A DNA stretch of 64,000 nt. Source: Burkholderiales bacterium. GTDB taxonomy: Bacteria; Pseudomonadota; Gammaproteobacteria; Burkholderiales; Burkholderiaceae_C. How positions within the stretch are numbered: the first letter of the stretch is position 1; each line of letters opens with the position of its first letter. Both the position numbers and the translations under genes were made by a program. Positions 45,411 through 54,988 of the stretch are shown piece after piece. The notes under the pieces were generated by a model. The model searched no databases, was not told the DNA's origin, and saw only the letters and a program-made list of their open reading frames with translations. Location: positions 1 to 64,000 of the forward strand of contig JAGWTU010000021.1 in the NCBI GenBank assembly GCA_028868825.1, read 5' to 3'.

Positions 45411-46343
45411 ATGCCCACCATCTCGAACTACCGCGGCATCATTCCCGCGATCGCCTGCCCCTTCACCCCGGACCATCGCATCGACGAGCCGGCGCTGCGC
45501 AAGCTCGCGGCCTGGCTGGCACAGCAGAAGGGCGTCGTCGCGGTGATGACCAACGGCCATACCGGCGAGGTCTTCGCGCTGACGCCGCGCGAACGCGCCC
45601 AGGTCACGCGCATCGTCGCCGACGAACTCAAGGGCAAGCTGCCGGTGATCTCGTCGATCGTCTGCGAAGGCCTCAACGATGCGCGCGAGCATGCGGCACT
45701 GGCCCGCGAGGCCGGCGCGCAAGCGCTCGACGTGATGCCGCCGCACCATTGGCTGCGCTTCGGCTTCCGGCCCGATCACGTGACCGAATACTTCGCCGCC
45801 ATCGCCGAAACCGGACTCGATCTCGTGGCGCATGTCTATCCGGCGTGGACGCGGGCCTCGTATTCGTCGGCGACGCTGGCGCAGCTCGCCCAGCTGCCCT
45901 ATGTGCAGGCCTTCAAGGTCGGGCAACGCGACATGAACCGCTATGCCAGCGACATCAAGGCCATCCGCGAGGCCGATGCCTCGAAGGCGATCCTGACCTG
46001 CCACGACGAATACCTGCTGGCCACCATGGTCCAGGGCGTCGACGGCGCGCTGGTCGGTTTCGCGACCTTCATCCCCGGCCTGATCAACGATCTGTGGGAG
46101 GCGGTGAAGGCCGGCGACCTGCATCGGGCGATGCAGATTCAGGACCTGATTACGCCGCTGAAGGACGCCGTCTACGGCGGTGGCGAGCCGACCGGCGAGG
46201 CCCATGCGCGCATGAAGGCCGGCATGTACCTGGCCGGCGTGATCGACGACGCCACGCCGCGGCCGCCGACCGAGGCGCCCACCGACGCCGAAATGGCCGC
46301 GCTGCGCGCCGCGCTGCGCAATGCCAATCTGTTGAAGCGCTGA
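45411..46343 (+). CDS. DapA/N-acetylneuraminate lyase-family aldolase or dehydratase
   Basis: 310 aa. TIM-barrel class I lyase: the GHTGE loop (TNGHTGEVFALT, residues 47-58), Tyr143 in LVAHVYPAW, and the Schiff-base Lys169 in VQAFKVGQRD. True dihydrodipicolinate synthases have G-T-T-G-E, so this is a catabolic relative such as a keto-deoxy sugar-acid dehydratase or aldolase. The ribosome site is GGAGACAAG before ATG 45411, near identical to that of the symporter gene. It opens the operon with an SDR and a D-tartrate-dehydratase-like enolase. Confidence 0.9.
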   Translation: MPTISNYRGIIPAIACPFTPDHRIDEPALRKLAAWLAQQKGVVAVMTNGHTGEVFALTPRERAQVTRIVADELKGKLPVISSIVCEGLNDAREHAALAREAGAQALDVMPPHHWLRFGFRPDHVTEYFAAIAETGLDLVAHVYPAWTRASYSSATLAQLAQLPYVQAFKVGQRDMNRYASDIKAIREADASKAILTCHDEYLLATMVQGVDGALVGFATFIPGLINDLWEAVKAGDLHRAMQIQDLITPLKDAVYGGGEPTGEAHARMKAGMYLAGVIDDATPRPPTEAPTDAEMAALRAALRNANLLKR

Positions 46344-46414
46344 TGAGCCCGGCGCTGCCGGCGCCGATCCGCTTCATCGAGTTCGTCGTCAAGGGGAAGA
46401 TCCATGTCGAATAA
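46343..46414 (+). CDS. Possible 23-codon coupled leader ORF
   Basis: An ATG overlapping the lyase stop (TGATG) opens MSPALPAPIRFIEFVVKGKI and three more codons, ending at TAA 46412-46414, eleven bases inside the SDR gene that begins at 46404. It would carry ribosomes from the lyase onto the SDR start. The peptide resembles nothing I recognise and may be the relic of a larger gene. Low confidence that the product matters. Confidence 0.25.
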   Translation: MSPALPAPIRFIEFVVKGKIHVE

Positions 46415-47117
46415 CGCCACGGCGCGCCGCGCCATCGTCACCGGCAGCGGTTCCGGCATCGGCCAGGCGATCGCCGAGCGCCTGCTGGCCGACGGCTGGC
46501 AGGTGCGGGGTTTCGACCTCAATGAGCCGCGCATCGCACACGCGCAATTCGAGCCGCTGCGCGTCGACCTCTCGGATGGCGCTGCCACGGCGGCCGCGGC
46601 TCTGGCGGCTGTCACGGCCGGCGATGTCTCGGCCTTCGTCCACGCGGCCGGTGTGCTGCGCGTGGCGCCTCTGGGCGCGCTGCGCGCCGAGGACGGCGAG
46701 CTGATGTGGCGGCTGCATGTCGATGCCGCGGCTCGCATCGCCAACGTCGTGCTGCCGGCCATGACGGCTCGCCGCGACGGTCGCGTCGTGCTCATCGGCG
46801 GCCGCGTGGCGCAAGGCAAGGCAGGGCGCAGCCAGTACGCCGCGACCAAGGCCGCGCTGATCGGCATGGCGCGCAGTTGGGCGGCAGAGGCGATCGCGGC
46901 CGGCGTGACGGTCAACGTCGTCTCGCCGGCGGCAACGCAGACCGCGATGCTGGACGACCCGGCGCGCAGGACCGAGGCGCCGAACCTGCCGCCGCTGGGG
47001 CGCCTGATACGGCCCGACGAAGTCGCGGCGCTGGTCTCGTACCTGTTGTCACCGGCGGCGGCCCCGATCACCGGACAGGACATCCAGATCTGCGGCGGCG
47101 CATCGCTGCCGCGCTGA
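46404..47117 (+). CDS. SDR-family oxidoreductase lacking the usual catalytic Ser
   Basis: 237 aa. NAD(P) loop TGSGSGIG (13-20), HAAG (80-83) instead of N-N-A-G, and Tyr145-x3-Lys149 in SQYAATK. The strand that normally carries the catalytic serine reads VVLIGGRVAQG, with Gly where relatives have Ser (I-G-S-R). The C-terminus PITGQDIQICGGASLPR is typical of sugar-acid SDRs such as 2-keto-3-deoxy acid or gluconate dehydrogenases. Placed between the lyase and the tartrate-dehydratase-like gene, it probably oxidises or reduces a sugar-acid intermediate; the missing Ser makes rate or role uncertain. Confidence 0.85.
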   Translation: MSNNATARRAIVTGSGSGIGQAIAERLLADGWQVRGFDLNEPRIAHAQFEPLRVDLSDGAATAAAALAAVTAGDVSAFVHAAGVLRVAPLGALRAEDGELMWRLHVDAAARIANVVLPAMTARRDGRVVLIGGRVAQGKAGRSQYAATKAALIGMARSWAAEAIAAGVTVNVVSPAATQTAMLDDPARRTEAPNLPPLGRLIRPDEVAALVSYLLSPAAAPITGQDIQICGGASLPR

Positions 47118-47141
47118 ACCTTCTATTGAAACGAACCCATC

Positions 47142-48308
47142 ATGAAGATCGTCGAAATACGCGAAAAGACCATTCCCATCAGCTCGGCCATTCGCAATGC
47201 CTATATCGATTTCAGCAAGATGAATCTCAGCCTCGTGGCCGTCGTCACCGACGTGATCCGCGACGGCAAGCCGGTGGTCGGCTTCGGCTTCAATTCGAAT
47301 GGCCGCTATGGCCAGGGCAGCATGATGCGCGAGCGCTTCATCCCGCGCATCCTCGAGACCGCGCCCGACGAACTGGTCGATGCCGGCGGCCGGAATCTGG
47401 ATCCGCACAAGATCTGGGCTGCGATGTTCAGGAACGAGAAGCCGGGCGGCCATGGCGAACGCTCGGTGGCCATCGGCACGATCGACATGGCCGTCTGGGA
47501 CGCCGTGGCCAAGATCGAGGGCAAGCCGCTGTTCCAGCTGCTGTCCGACCGCTACGGCGACGGCAAGCCCAACCGCCGCATCTTCGTCTACGCCGCCGGC
47601 GGCTACTACTACCCCGGGCAGGATTACCGCAAGCTGCAGGACGAGATGAAGAGCTACCTCGACCGCGGCTACACGGTGGTGAAGAAGAAGATCGGCGGCG
47701 CCTCGCTCGACGAGGACCTGCGCCGCATCGACGCCATCATGGAGGTGCTGCAGGACGGCCAGAAGCTGTGCGTCGACGCCAACGGCCGCTTCGACCTCGA
47801 GACGGCCATCGCCTACGCGAAGGCGCTGTCGCAATACGACCTGTTCTGGTACGAGGAGCCGGGCGACCCGCTCGATTTCGAATTGCAGGCCACGCTGCGC
47901 CAGTACTACAGGAACCCGATGGCGACCGGCGAGGACCTGTTCTCGATGCAGGACGCGCGCAACCTGATCCGCTACGGCGGCATGCGACCCGACCGCGACT
48001 GGCTGCAGTTCGATTGCGCGCTCAGCTACGGCCTCGTCGAGTACCTGCGCACGCTGGAGATGCTGAAGGAGCATGGCTGGTCGCCCAGCCGCTGCATCCC
48101 GCACGGCGGCCATCAGATGTCGCTCAACATCGCCGCCGGCCTGGGCCTAGGCGGCAACGAGAGCTACCCCGACCTGTTCCAGCCCTTCGGCGGCTTCCCC
48201 GACGGCGTGAAGGTCGAGAACGGCCATGTGACGCTGCCCGATCTGCCCGGCATCGGCTTCGAGGGCAAGGCCGATCTGTATCGCCAGATGAAGGCGCTGT
48301 CCGACTGA
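47142..48308 (+). CDS. tarD: D-tartrate dehydratase-like enolase-superfamily enzyme
   Basis: 388 aa. Mandelate-racemase subgroup of the enolase superfamily. The K-x-K base motif is in VVKKKIGG (Lys181/Lys183); metal ligands are Asp212 (CVDANGR), Glu238 (WYEEPGDP) and Glu264 (ATGEDLF); His321 is in CIPHGGHQM. From memory of the characterised Bradyrhizobium TarD, the blocks IRNAYIDF, GFNSNGRYGQG, PGGHGERSVA, YAAGGYYYPG and GGMRPDRDWLQFDCALSYGL match closely, and the catalytic residues fall at the same positions offset by one. The reaction would be D-tartrate to oxaloacetate plus water. The symbol rests on this recalled similarity. Confidence 0.85.
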   Translation: MKIVEIREKTIPISSAIRNAYIDFSKMNLSLVAVVTDVIRDGKPVVGFGFNSNGRYGQGSMMRERFIPRILETAPDELVDAGGRNLDPHKIWAAMFRNEKPGGHGERSVAIGTIDMAVWDAVAKIEGKPLFQLLSDRYGDGKPNRRIFVYAAGGYYYPGQDYRKLQDEMKSYLDRGYTVVKKKIGGASLDEDLRRIDAIMEVLQDGQKLCVDANGRFDLETAIAYAKALSQYDLFWYEEPGDPLDFELQATLRQYYRNPMATGEDLFSMQDARNLIRYGGMRPDRDWLQFDCALSYGLVEYLRTLEMLKEHGWSPSRCIPHGGHQMSLNIAAGLGLGGNESYPDLFQPFGGFPDGVKVENGHVTLPDLPGIGFEGKADLYRQMKALSD

Positions 48309-48345
48309 CGCGGGACGCCGTTCGATCGATTTGAAACCGGTTCGA

Positions 48346-48367
48346 CCGGCCGGACAGATCCGGCCGG
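48346..48367. other. Strong intercistronic hairpin between tarD and the symporter
   Basis: CCGGCCGGA (48346-48354) pairs perfectly with TCCGGCCGG (48359-48367) over a CAGA loop, 38 bp after the tarD stop and 51 bp before the symporter start. No T-run follows. Such GC-rich stems inside operons commonly protect the upstream mRNA 3' end or lower downstream expression. Confidence 0.55.
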
Positions 48368-48418
48368 CGTGGCGACCTGCTGGGTCGCCCACTCAAAACA
48401 ACGATGGAGACAAGTCCC

Positions 48419-49852
48419 ATGGACACTTTCGGCACGACGGATACCGCGATCATCATCGGCGTGATCGCCCTGTACATCATCGGCACGTCGTGGTTGACGG
48501 CGAGGCTGCGCAGCAAGAGCAGCAGCGAATTCATGGTCGGCGGTCGCGCCACGCCGGCGATGGTGATCGGCGTGCTGATGATGTCCGAATTCATCGGATC
48601 GAAGTCGACGATCGGCGTCGCGCAGGCGGCCTTCGATTCCGGCATGGCGGCGATGTGGGCCGTGCTGACGGCGGCGCTGGCCTTCGCGCTGTTCGGCAAA
48701 TTCATGGCCGGAAGGCTCTATGCCACCGGCGAGATGACGATCTCCGGCGCGATCGCGCAGCGCTACGGCCCCAAGGCGCGGCTGATCGTATCGCTGATCA
48801 TGATCTACGCGCTGCTGCTCGTGAATGTCGGCAATTACCTCAGCGGCGCGGCGGCCATCGCCACCGTCACCAAGTCCAGCATTCCGACGGCGGCGTTTCT
48901 CATCGCCATCGTCAGCACCTTCTATTTCGCGCTCGGCGGCATGAAGAGCATCGCCTATGTCTCGCTGCTGCACACGGGACTGAAATACATCGGCGTGTTC
49001 ATCATCCTCGGCACGGCCCTGTACATGAGCAAGGGCATGGGGCCGGTGATGGACAAGCTCCCGGCCTATTACTTCACCCTCGATGGTCACATCGGCTGGG
49101 GAACCATCTTCGCGTTCTTCATCGGCAATATCGGCGCCGTCTTCACGACGCAATACATCGTGCAGGCGATCTCGGCCACCAAAAGCGCGCGGTCGGCGAA
49201 GAACTCGGCCTACATCTCGGCCGCGCTGTGCATCCCGATCAGCATTGCCCTGGGATTCATAGGCGTCATCGCCAAGTTCCTCTTCCCCGAAATGAAGAGC
49301 CTGTTTGCGCTGCCGATCTTCATGCAGCACATGAACGTCTATCTGGCGGCGACCGTGGCCGTATCGCTGGTGGCCTCGGTGTTCCTCGGCGTCAGCACTG
49401 TCGCGCTGGCCATCGCCTCGCTCGTCGTGAAGGACTTCTACGTCCCGATAGCCAAGCCGACGCCCGAGCGCGAATTGCAGATGACGCGGTGGCTGTCGGT
49501 GGTGATCGGTTTCCTGCCCCTGGTCTTCGTGTTCTTCGCACCGGGGCTGCTGAAGCTGTCGTTCTTCACGCGGGCGCTGAGGCTGTCGCTGGCCATCGTC
49601 GCGATGATCGGCTTCTTCATCCCCTTCTTCGACGGCACGCGCGGCGCCATCGTCGGCCTGCTGGCTTCGGTCGTCGGCACGACGGCCTGGTACCTGATGG
49701 GCGACCCGTTCGGCATCGACAACATGTATGTCGCGCTGGCCATCCCGGCCATCGTCATCGTCGTCGAGAAGCTGTTCCATTGGCGCGGGCCCGTGCGGAT
49801 GCAGCCCGTGGCTACGAAACCGACGCGTCCTCAGGGCCCGTCATCCGTCTGA
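48419..49852 (+). CDS. Sodium:solute symporter (SSS family)
   Basis: 477 aa; ATG 48419 follows GGAGACAAGTCCC, so it is preferred to ATG 48404. Thirteen or so TMs with SSS landmarks: RLRSKSSSEFMVGGRATPAM after TM1, SEFIGSKSTIGVAQ in TM2, a GNYLSGAAAI segment, FYFALGGMKSIAYVSLLHTG, and ASVFLGVSTVALAIASLVVKDFY near TM9-10 (Na2-site-like). It presumably imports tartrate or a related hydroxy-acid with Na+. It is in an operon with tarD and a porin. Confidence 0.9.
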   Translation: MDTFGTTDTAIIIGVIALYIIGTSWLTARLRSKSSSEFMVGGRATPAMVIGVLMMSEFIGSKSTIGVAQAAFDSGMAAMWAVLTAALAFALFGKFMAGRLYATGEMTISGAIAQRYGPKARLIVSLIMIYALLLVNVGNYLSGAAAIATVTKSSIPTAAFLIAIVSTFYFALGGMKSIAYVSLLHTGLKYIGVFIILGTALYMSKGMGPVMDKLPAYYFTLDGHIGWGTIFAFFIGNIGAVFTTQYIVQAISATKSARSAKNSAYISAALCIPISIALGFIGVIAKFLFPEMKSLFALPIFMQHMNVYLAATVAVSLVASVFLGVSTVALAIASLVVKDFYVPIAKPTPERELQMTRWLSVVIGFLPLVFVFFAPGLLKLSFFTRALRLSLAIVAMIGFFIPFFDGTRGAIVGLLASVVGTTAWYLMGDPFGIDNMYVALAIPAIVIVVEKLFHWRGPVRMQPVATKPTRPQGPSSV

Positions 49853-49869
49853 CCCCAAACCCGAATCCC

Positions 49870-50967
49870 ATGAAAGAACAATTGACCACCCTGGCCGCGC
49901 TGGCCGCCCTGACTGCCCTTGGTGCCGGCGCGAATTCGGCCCACGCTCAGTCCGCCGTGACGATGTTCGGCATCATCGACCTGTCGGTGCGCGGCGTCAG
50001 CAACGGTTCGGCCGGCACGCTGCGGACGCTGAGCACCGATGGCCAGGCGACGAGCCGCCTCGGCTTGCGCGGCGACGAGAACCTCGGCGGCGGTCTGCGC
50101 GCCGGCTTCTGGCTCGAAGGCGCCCTGGCGCCGGATACTGGCGGCGGTGCAAAGACCGCGGCCAACCAGAACGGCAGCGGCGCCGACCCGATGAACTGGC
50201 AGCGCCGCTCCACCGTCAGCCTGGCAGGCGGTTTCGGCGAGATCCGCATGGGGCGCGACACGACGGCGACATTCGCGAATTTCTCGGCCTTCGATCCCTT
50301 CGGCTACAGCGGCGTATCGACCGTAGCCAACGTTCGGGGCTCGTTCCTCGGCTCGGGCGGCGCGACGACTGCGCTGCGCGCCAGCAACGCGATCAGCTGG
50401 TTCCTGCCCACGCTCGGGGGTTTCAGCGGGCAGTTGCAGGTCGCGGCCGGCGAGGGCGCGCAAGGGAACAAATACGCCGGTGGGCGCCTGGGCTACGCGG
50501 CGGGAGCGCTGAGCGTCAGCGCCGCTCTCGGCAAGACCTACCGCAGCGGCACGGCCATCGACGATTTGAAGACAATGAACGCCGGGGCCGCGTACAACTT
50601 CGGCTTCGCGACACTGCAGGCCTCGTACGAGAAGAGCGACTACGCGACCTCATCGCAGAAGCTGGCATCGGTCGCCGCCCTGATTCCGCTGGGCGCGGGC
50701 ACCATCAAGTTCGACATCGTCGATGCCAGCGGCCACCCGCTGGCCGGCAGCGCGCTGGCGAATTCGCTGGATGCCAGGCTGCTCGGCGCGGGCTATGTCT
50801 ACGAGCTCTCGAAGCGGACCTCGGTCTACCTGGGCTACGCCCGCATCGCCAATGGTGGCAACGGCGTCAACGGTGCCAATTACACGGCTTCCGCCAACGG
50901 GCCATCGGGCATAAAGCGCGGCGAGGCGTCGACGGCCTACGACTTAGGCATACGCCACAACTTCTGA
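49870..50967 (+). CDS. Gram-negative porin (betaproteobacterial OmpC-like)
   Basis: 365 aa. The signal peptide (ALAALTALGAGANSAHA) is cleaved before QSAVTMFGIIDLSVRGVSNG, the characteristic first strand of Burkholderiales trimeric porins (S-x-V-T-x-[YF]-G-x-[IV]-D). Later strands include WQRRSTVSLAGGFGEIRMGR with the FGxxxxGR turn. The C-terminus TAYDLGIRHNF has the terminal Phe. It closes the sugar-acid operon and would supply the outer-membrane channel. It lies 17 bp after the symporter gene. Confidence 0.92.
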   Translation: MKEQLTTLAALAALTALGAGANSAHAQSAVTMFGIIDLSVRGVSNGSAGTLRTLSTDGQATSRLGLRGDENLGGGLRAGFWLEGALAPDTGGGAKTAANQNGSGADPMNWQRRSTVSLAGGFGEIRMGRDTTATFANFSAFDPFGYSGVSTVANVRGSFLGSGGATTALRASNAISWFLPTLGGFSGQLQVAAGEGAQGNKYAGGRLGYAAGALSVSAALGKTYRSGTAIDDLKTMNAGAAYNFGFATLQASYEKSDYATSSQKLASVAALIPLGAGTIKFDIVDASGHPLAGSALANSLDARLLGAGYVYELSKRTSVYLGYARIANGGNGVNGANYTASANGPSGIKRGEASTAYDLGIRHNF

Positions 50968-50974
50968 TCATCGG

Positions 50975-51003
50975 GCCGGCGCGCCGTCGATCAGGCGGCC
51001 GGC
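50975..51003. terminator. Imperfect GC hairpin between convergent operons
   Basis: GCCGGC (50975-50980) pairs with GCCGGC (50998-51003), with partial inner pairing of CGCC and GGCG. It lies between the convergent ends of the porin gene (50967) and the GH32 gene (50991), overlapping the latter's last codons. Without T-runs it is only a candidate bidirectional terminator. Confidence 0.35.
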
Positions 51004-53047
51004 ACGTGGACGCAGGCGCGCACCAGGTGCAAGGCCGCGCTCAGCAGCAGCGGGTTCTCGGGCCCGTGGAAGATCGAGACGCCGTTGGCCTGCGCGTCCG
51101 GGTAGACCAGGTCGGTCAGCACGACCGTGCCGCCGTCGGCAAACACCTCGATGATGCTGCCGTCGGCCCAGACTTCGAGTTCGATCTCGGCGCTGTCGAG
51201 CAGCCGCGCCGCGTCGTGCCGCTCCGAATAGCCCGCGAATGGCGGCTGCGATGTCGTGCGGTCGACGAAGAAGCTGCGCCGCAGCGGGTCATAGCCGACG
51301 CGCACGGCCGAGGTCGCTCCCTTGAAGAGCTCCAGTCCCAGCGCCTGCTCCAGGCCGGCCACGGCGAAACGCAGCCGGGCCATCAGTTGGCGCCCGGCAG
51401 TACCTGCGCTTTCGAGTAGCGCCTTGGCGTCGGCGGCAGGCACGGACTCGAAGGCGATCAAGGCTTCGGGATCGACCAGCGCGCGGGCTTCATCGACGAC
51501 GCGCTGACGCAGGCGCAGGCCCACCGGCGTCGACGCCAGGTCCAGTTGGCGCACGGCGGATTGCTGGCCGCGCCAGGGGCTCGTCGGAAGGCGCGTCGCG
51601 TAATCCCAATTCGAGACCCAGCCCAGCCAGGCGACACGGCCATCGGGCATGTTGGCGAATGTGATCGGGGCGTAGAAATCGCGGCCATGGTCGGCCCAAT
51701 GCGTGATGGCCGCCATGTCGGGCTGCGGCACCGGGGCATCGACCATCAGGAGTCGGTCGACCAGGATATGGCCATCGGTCGCCTCGTCGACAGCGCGGAT
51801 CACCGCCGGCTGGCCGACCAGCGCCGAGACGTCCCAGCTTTGCCAACGCAGGATGTCGGTGCCGTCGCCACTGGCCTGCCGCACCGCCAGCCCGTCGACG
51901 AGCAGTTCCAGCCGCGTCGACGGGCCCCGGCTGCCGCCGATGAGGAAGCTGATGAACGGTTTCGTGATCGTGAATGTCGGCGAGGCCAGCGAGCCTGTCG
52001 CGGCATCACCGCCATGGAACGAGTTCATCAGGCCGCGGCCGAGATGCCCGCTGACGTAGTTCTGGCCCGGCAACGTGCCGGCCACCGGCCCGGTGCCGAA
52101 GGCGCTGCCGGTCAATTGCCAGCCTGGGGGCAGGGCGCCGCCTTCGAAATCGGCGATCGGGTCGCCTTGCGGCAACTCCACCGCAGCGGCGGCCTCGCGC
52201 GGGTCGGCGACGAAGCGCCGGCCGTCGAAATCGCCGACGAAATACTGCACGCCGCTGCCGCCCCACGGCGAGCCATGGTTGACCGAGACGACGAGCACCC
52301 AGCGCTTGTTCGATGTCGGCGACCCGTCGGCAGCGACGACCGGCAATTCGAACAATTCCGGCACTTCCCAGATATTGTTGGCGGAGGAGCCGGTCGGTCC
52401 GAAGGCCGAAACCCGGGTCCAGGATTTCAGGTCGCTCGACTGGTAGAACCACACTTCCTGCTGCAGCGCCGCCACGACCAGCATCACCCAATGCTGCTTC
52501 GGTTCGTACCAGAAGACCTTGGGGTCGCGGAATTCGGTCATGCCGGCGTCGACCACCGGATTGCCTTCGTAGGCCAAGTAGCTGCGACCGCGGTCCAGGC
52601 TGCAGGCGAGGTATTGCGACTGGCGCTTCGAGACCGGATCGAATCCCGTGTAGAAGGCCAGCAGCGGCGGCGTTTGCGCATCGGGCGGCGCAAATCCGCT
52701 CGCATGGCGGTGGTCGACGACGGTCGAACCCGAGAACGCCATCACGCCATCGGTGGCCTCGATGGCCACCGGCAATTCGCGCCAGGAGACCAGATCGGTG
52801 CTCACGGCATGGCCCCAGCTGATCCGTCCCCATTGCGCATCGAGCGGGTTGTACTGGTAATACAGGTGGTATTCGCCGTCGAACCAGACGAGACCGTTGG
52901 GGTCGTTCATCCAGTTGCGCAGCGGCGAATAGTGGTAGCGCGGGCGCCAATGTTCGGTGGTTTCTGGCATCGATGGGGCCGGACGGGGGGGCGTTGGGGG
53001 CATGGGTTCGACCGCGGCGGCGGCAGGACTTAATTCGAGTTGACTCG

Positions 53048-53051
<4 letters not shown>
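50991..53051 (-). CDS. Cytoplasmic GH32 fructan hydrolase with an inserted beta-sandwich-like domain
   Basis: 686 aa from ATG 53051, which overlaps the ATPase stop (ATGA). GH32 active site: nucleophile Asp50 in WMNDPNG (47-53), transition-state stabiliser Asp176 in FRDPK, and acid/base Glu229 in NIWEVPELFE. The propeller is interrupted at about 301-436 by an extra domain (DFEGGALPPGWQLTGSAFG, TGSLASPTFTITKPFISFL, SWDVSALVGQPAVIRAVDE) seen in levanase/inulinase-type enzymes. Propeller blade five and the C-terminal beta-sandwich (ELEVWADGSIIEVFADGG) follow. No signal peptide, so it probably cleaves imported fructo-oligosaccharides or levanbiose. Confidence 0.92.
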
Positions 53052-54100
<1,049 letters not shown>

Positions 54101-54103
54101 GTC

Positions 54104-54988
54104 TCAGCCCTTGATGCCCGCGCCGACGACGGAGCGGATGAACTGCTTCTGGAAAAGCAGGAAGAAGACGAGGACCGGCAGCGTGATGATCGACGCGTAG
54201 GCCATGATCTCGCCCCATTGGTTGGTGCGGCCGAAATACTGCTGCAGCCCCACCATCACCGGCCGCGCGCGCGCCGTGTGCACCGTCATCACCGGCCAGA
54301 GATACTGGTTCCACATGCCCAGGAAGAGGATGATGGCCGCCGTGACGATGACCGGCTTGCACACCGGCAGCACGATGCGCAGGTAGATCGTCAGCGCGCC
54401 GGCGCCGTCCATGCGGGCGGCCTCGACGAGTTCGTCGGGCACGTCCTTGAAGAACTGGTAGAAGAGGAAGACGCAGAAGGCGTTGGCGAGGAACGGCAGG
54501 ATCTGCACCTGCAGCGTGTCGAGCCAGCCCGTCGTCAGCGCGCCGGTGGCGATGTCGAACCAGGGCAGCTTGGAGACGATCAGCAGCAGCGGGATCGCGA
54601 CGGCCTCGAAGGGCACGATGAGGAAGGCCAGCACCAGCGCGAGGACGATGTTCTGCCCGCGCCATTGCAGCTTGGCCAGCGCGAAGGCCGCGGCACTGTT
54701 GATGAACAGCCCGGCGACGACGGTGATCGCCGAGACGAGCGACGAATTCAGCAGATAGGCGCCGATCGATCCCTTGTCGAACACGGCGCGGTAATTGGCC
54801 AGCGACCAGCGCGCGTCGGGGATCAGCGCCGACGGGCTGCCGATCTCGCTGAAGATCGCGTCGCCGGGCTTGAAGCCGGCGGCGAACATGAACAGCAGCG
54901 GGTAGGCGAAGACGAGGCAGGCGAGCGCGATCAGCGCCCAGTGCAGCATCTCGAGCGCCAGGCCCTTGGTGGTGGACGAGGCGTTCAC
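54104..54988 (-). CDS. Sugar ABC transporter permease (MalG type)
   Basis: 294 aa, GTG start at 54988 overlapping the other permease's stop (GTGA). Six TMs; the ATPase-contact EAA loop is ELVEAARMDGAGALTIYLRIVLP. The C-terminus LLFQKQFIRSVVGAGIKG, ending in the G-A-x-K-G motif, is typical of MalG partners in the CUT1 family. Confidence 0.93.
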   Translation of the reverse strand: MNASSTTKGLALEMLHWALIALACLVFAYPLLFMFAAGFKPGDAIFSEIGSPSALIPDARWSLANYRAVFDKGSIGAYLLNSSLVSAITVVAGLFINSAAAFALAKLQWRGQNIVLALVLAFLIVPFEAVAIPLLLIVSKLPWFDIATGALTTGWLDTLQVQILPFLANAFCVFLFYQFFKDVPDELVEAARMDGAGALTIYLRIVLPVCKPVIVTAAIILFLGMWNQYLWPVMTVHTARARPVMVGLQQYFGRTNQWGEIMAYASIITLPVLVFFLLFQKQFIRSVVGAGIKG

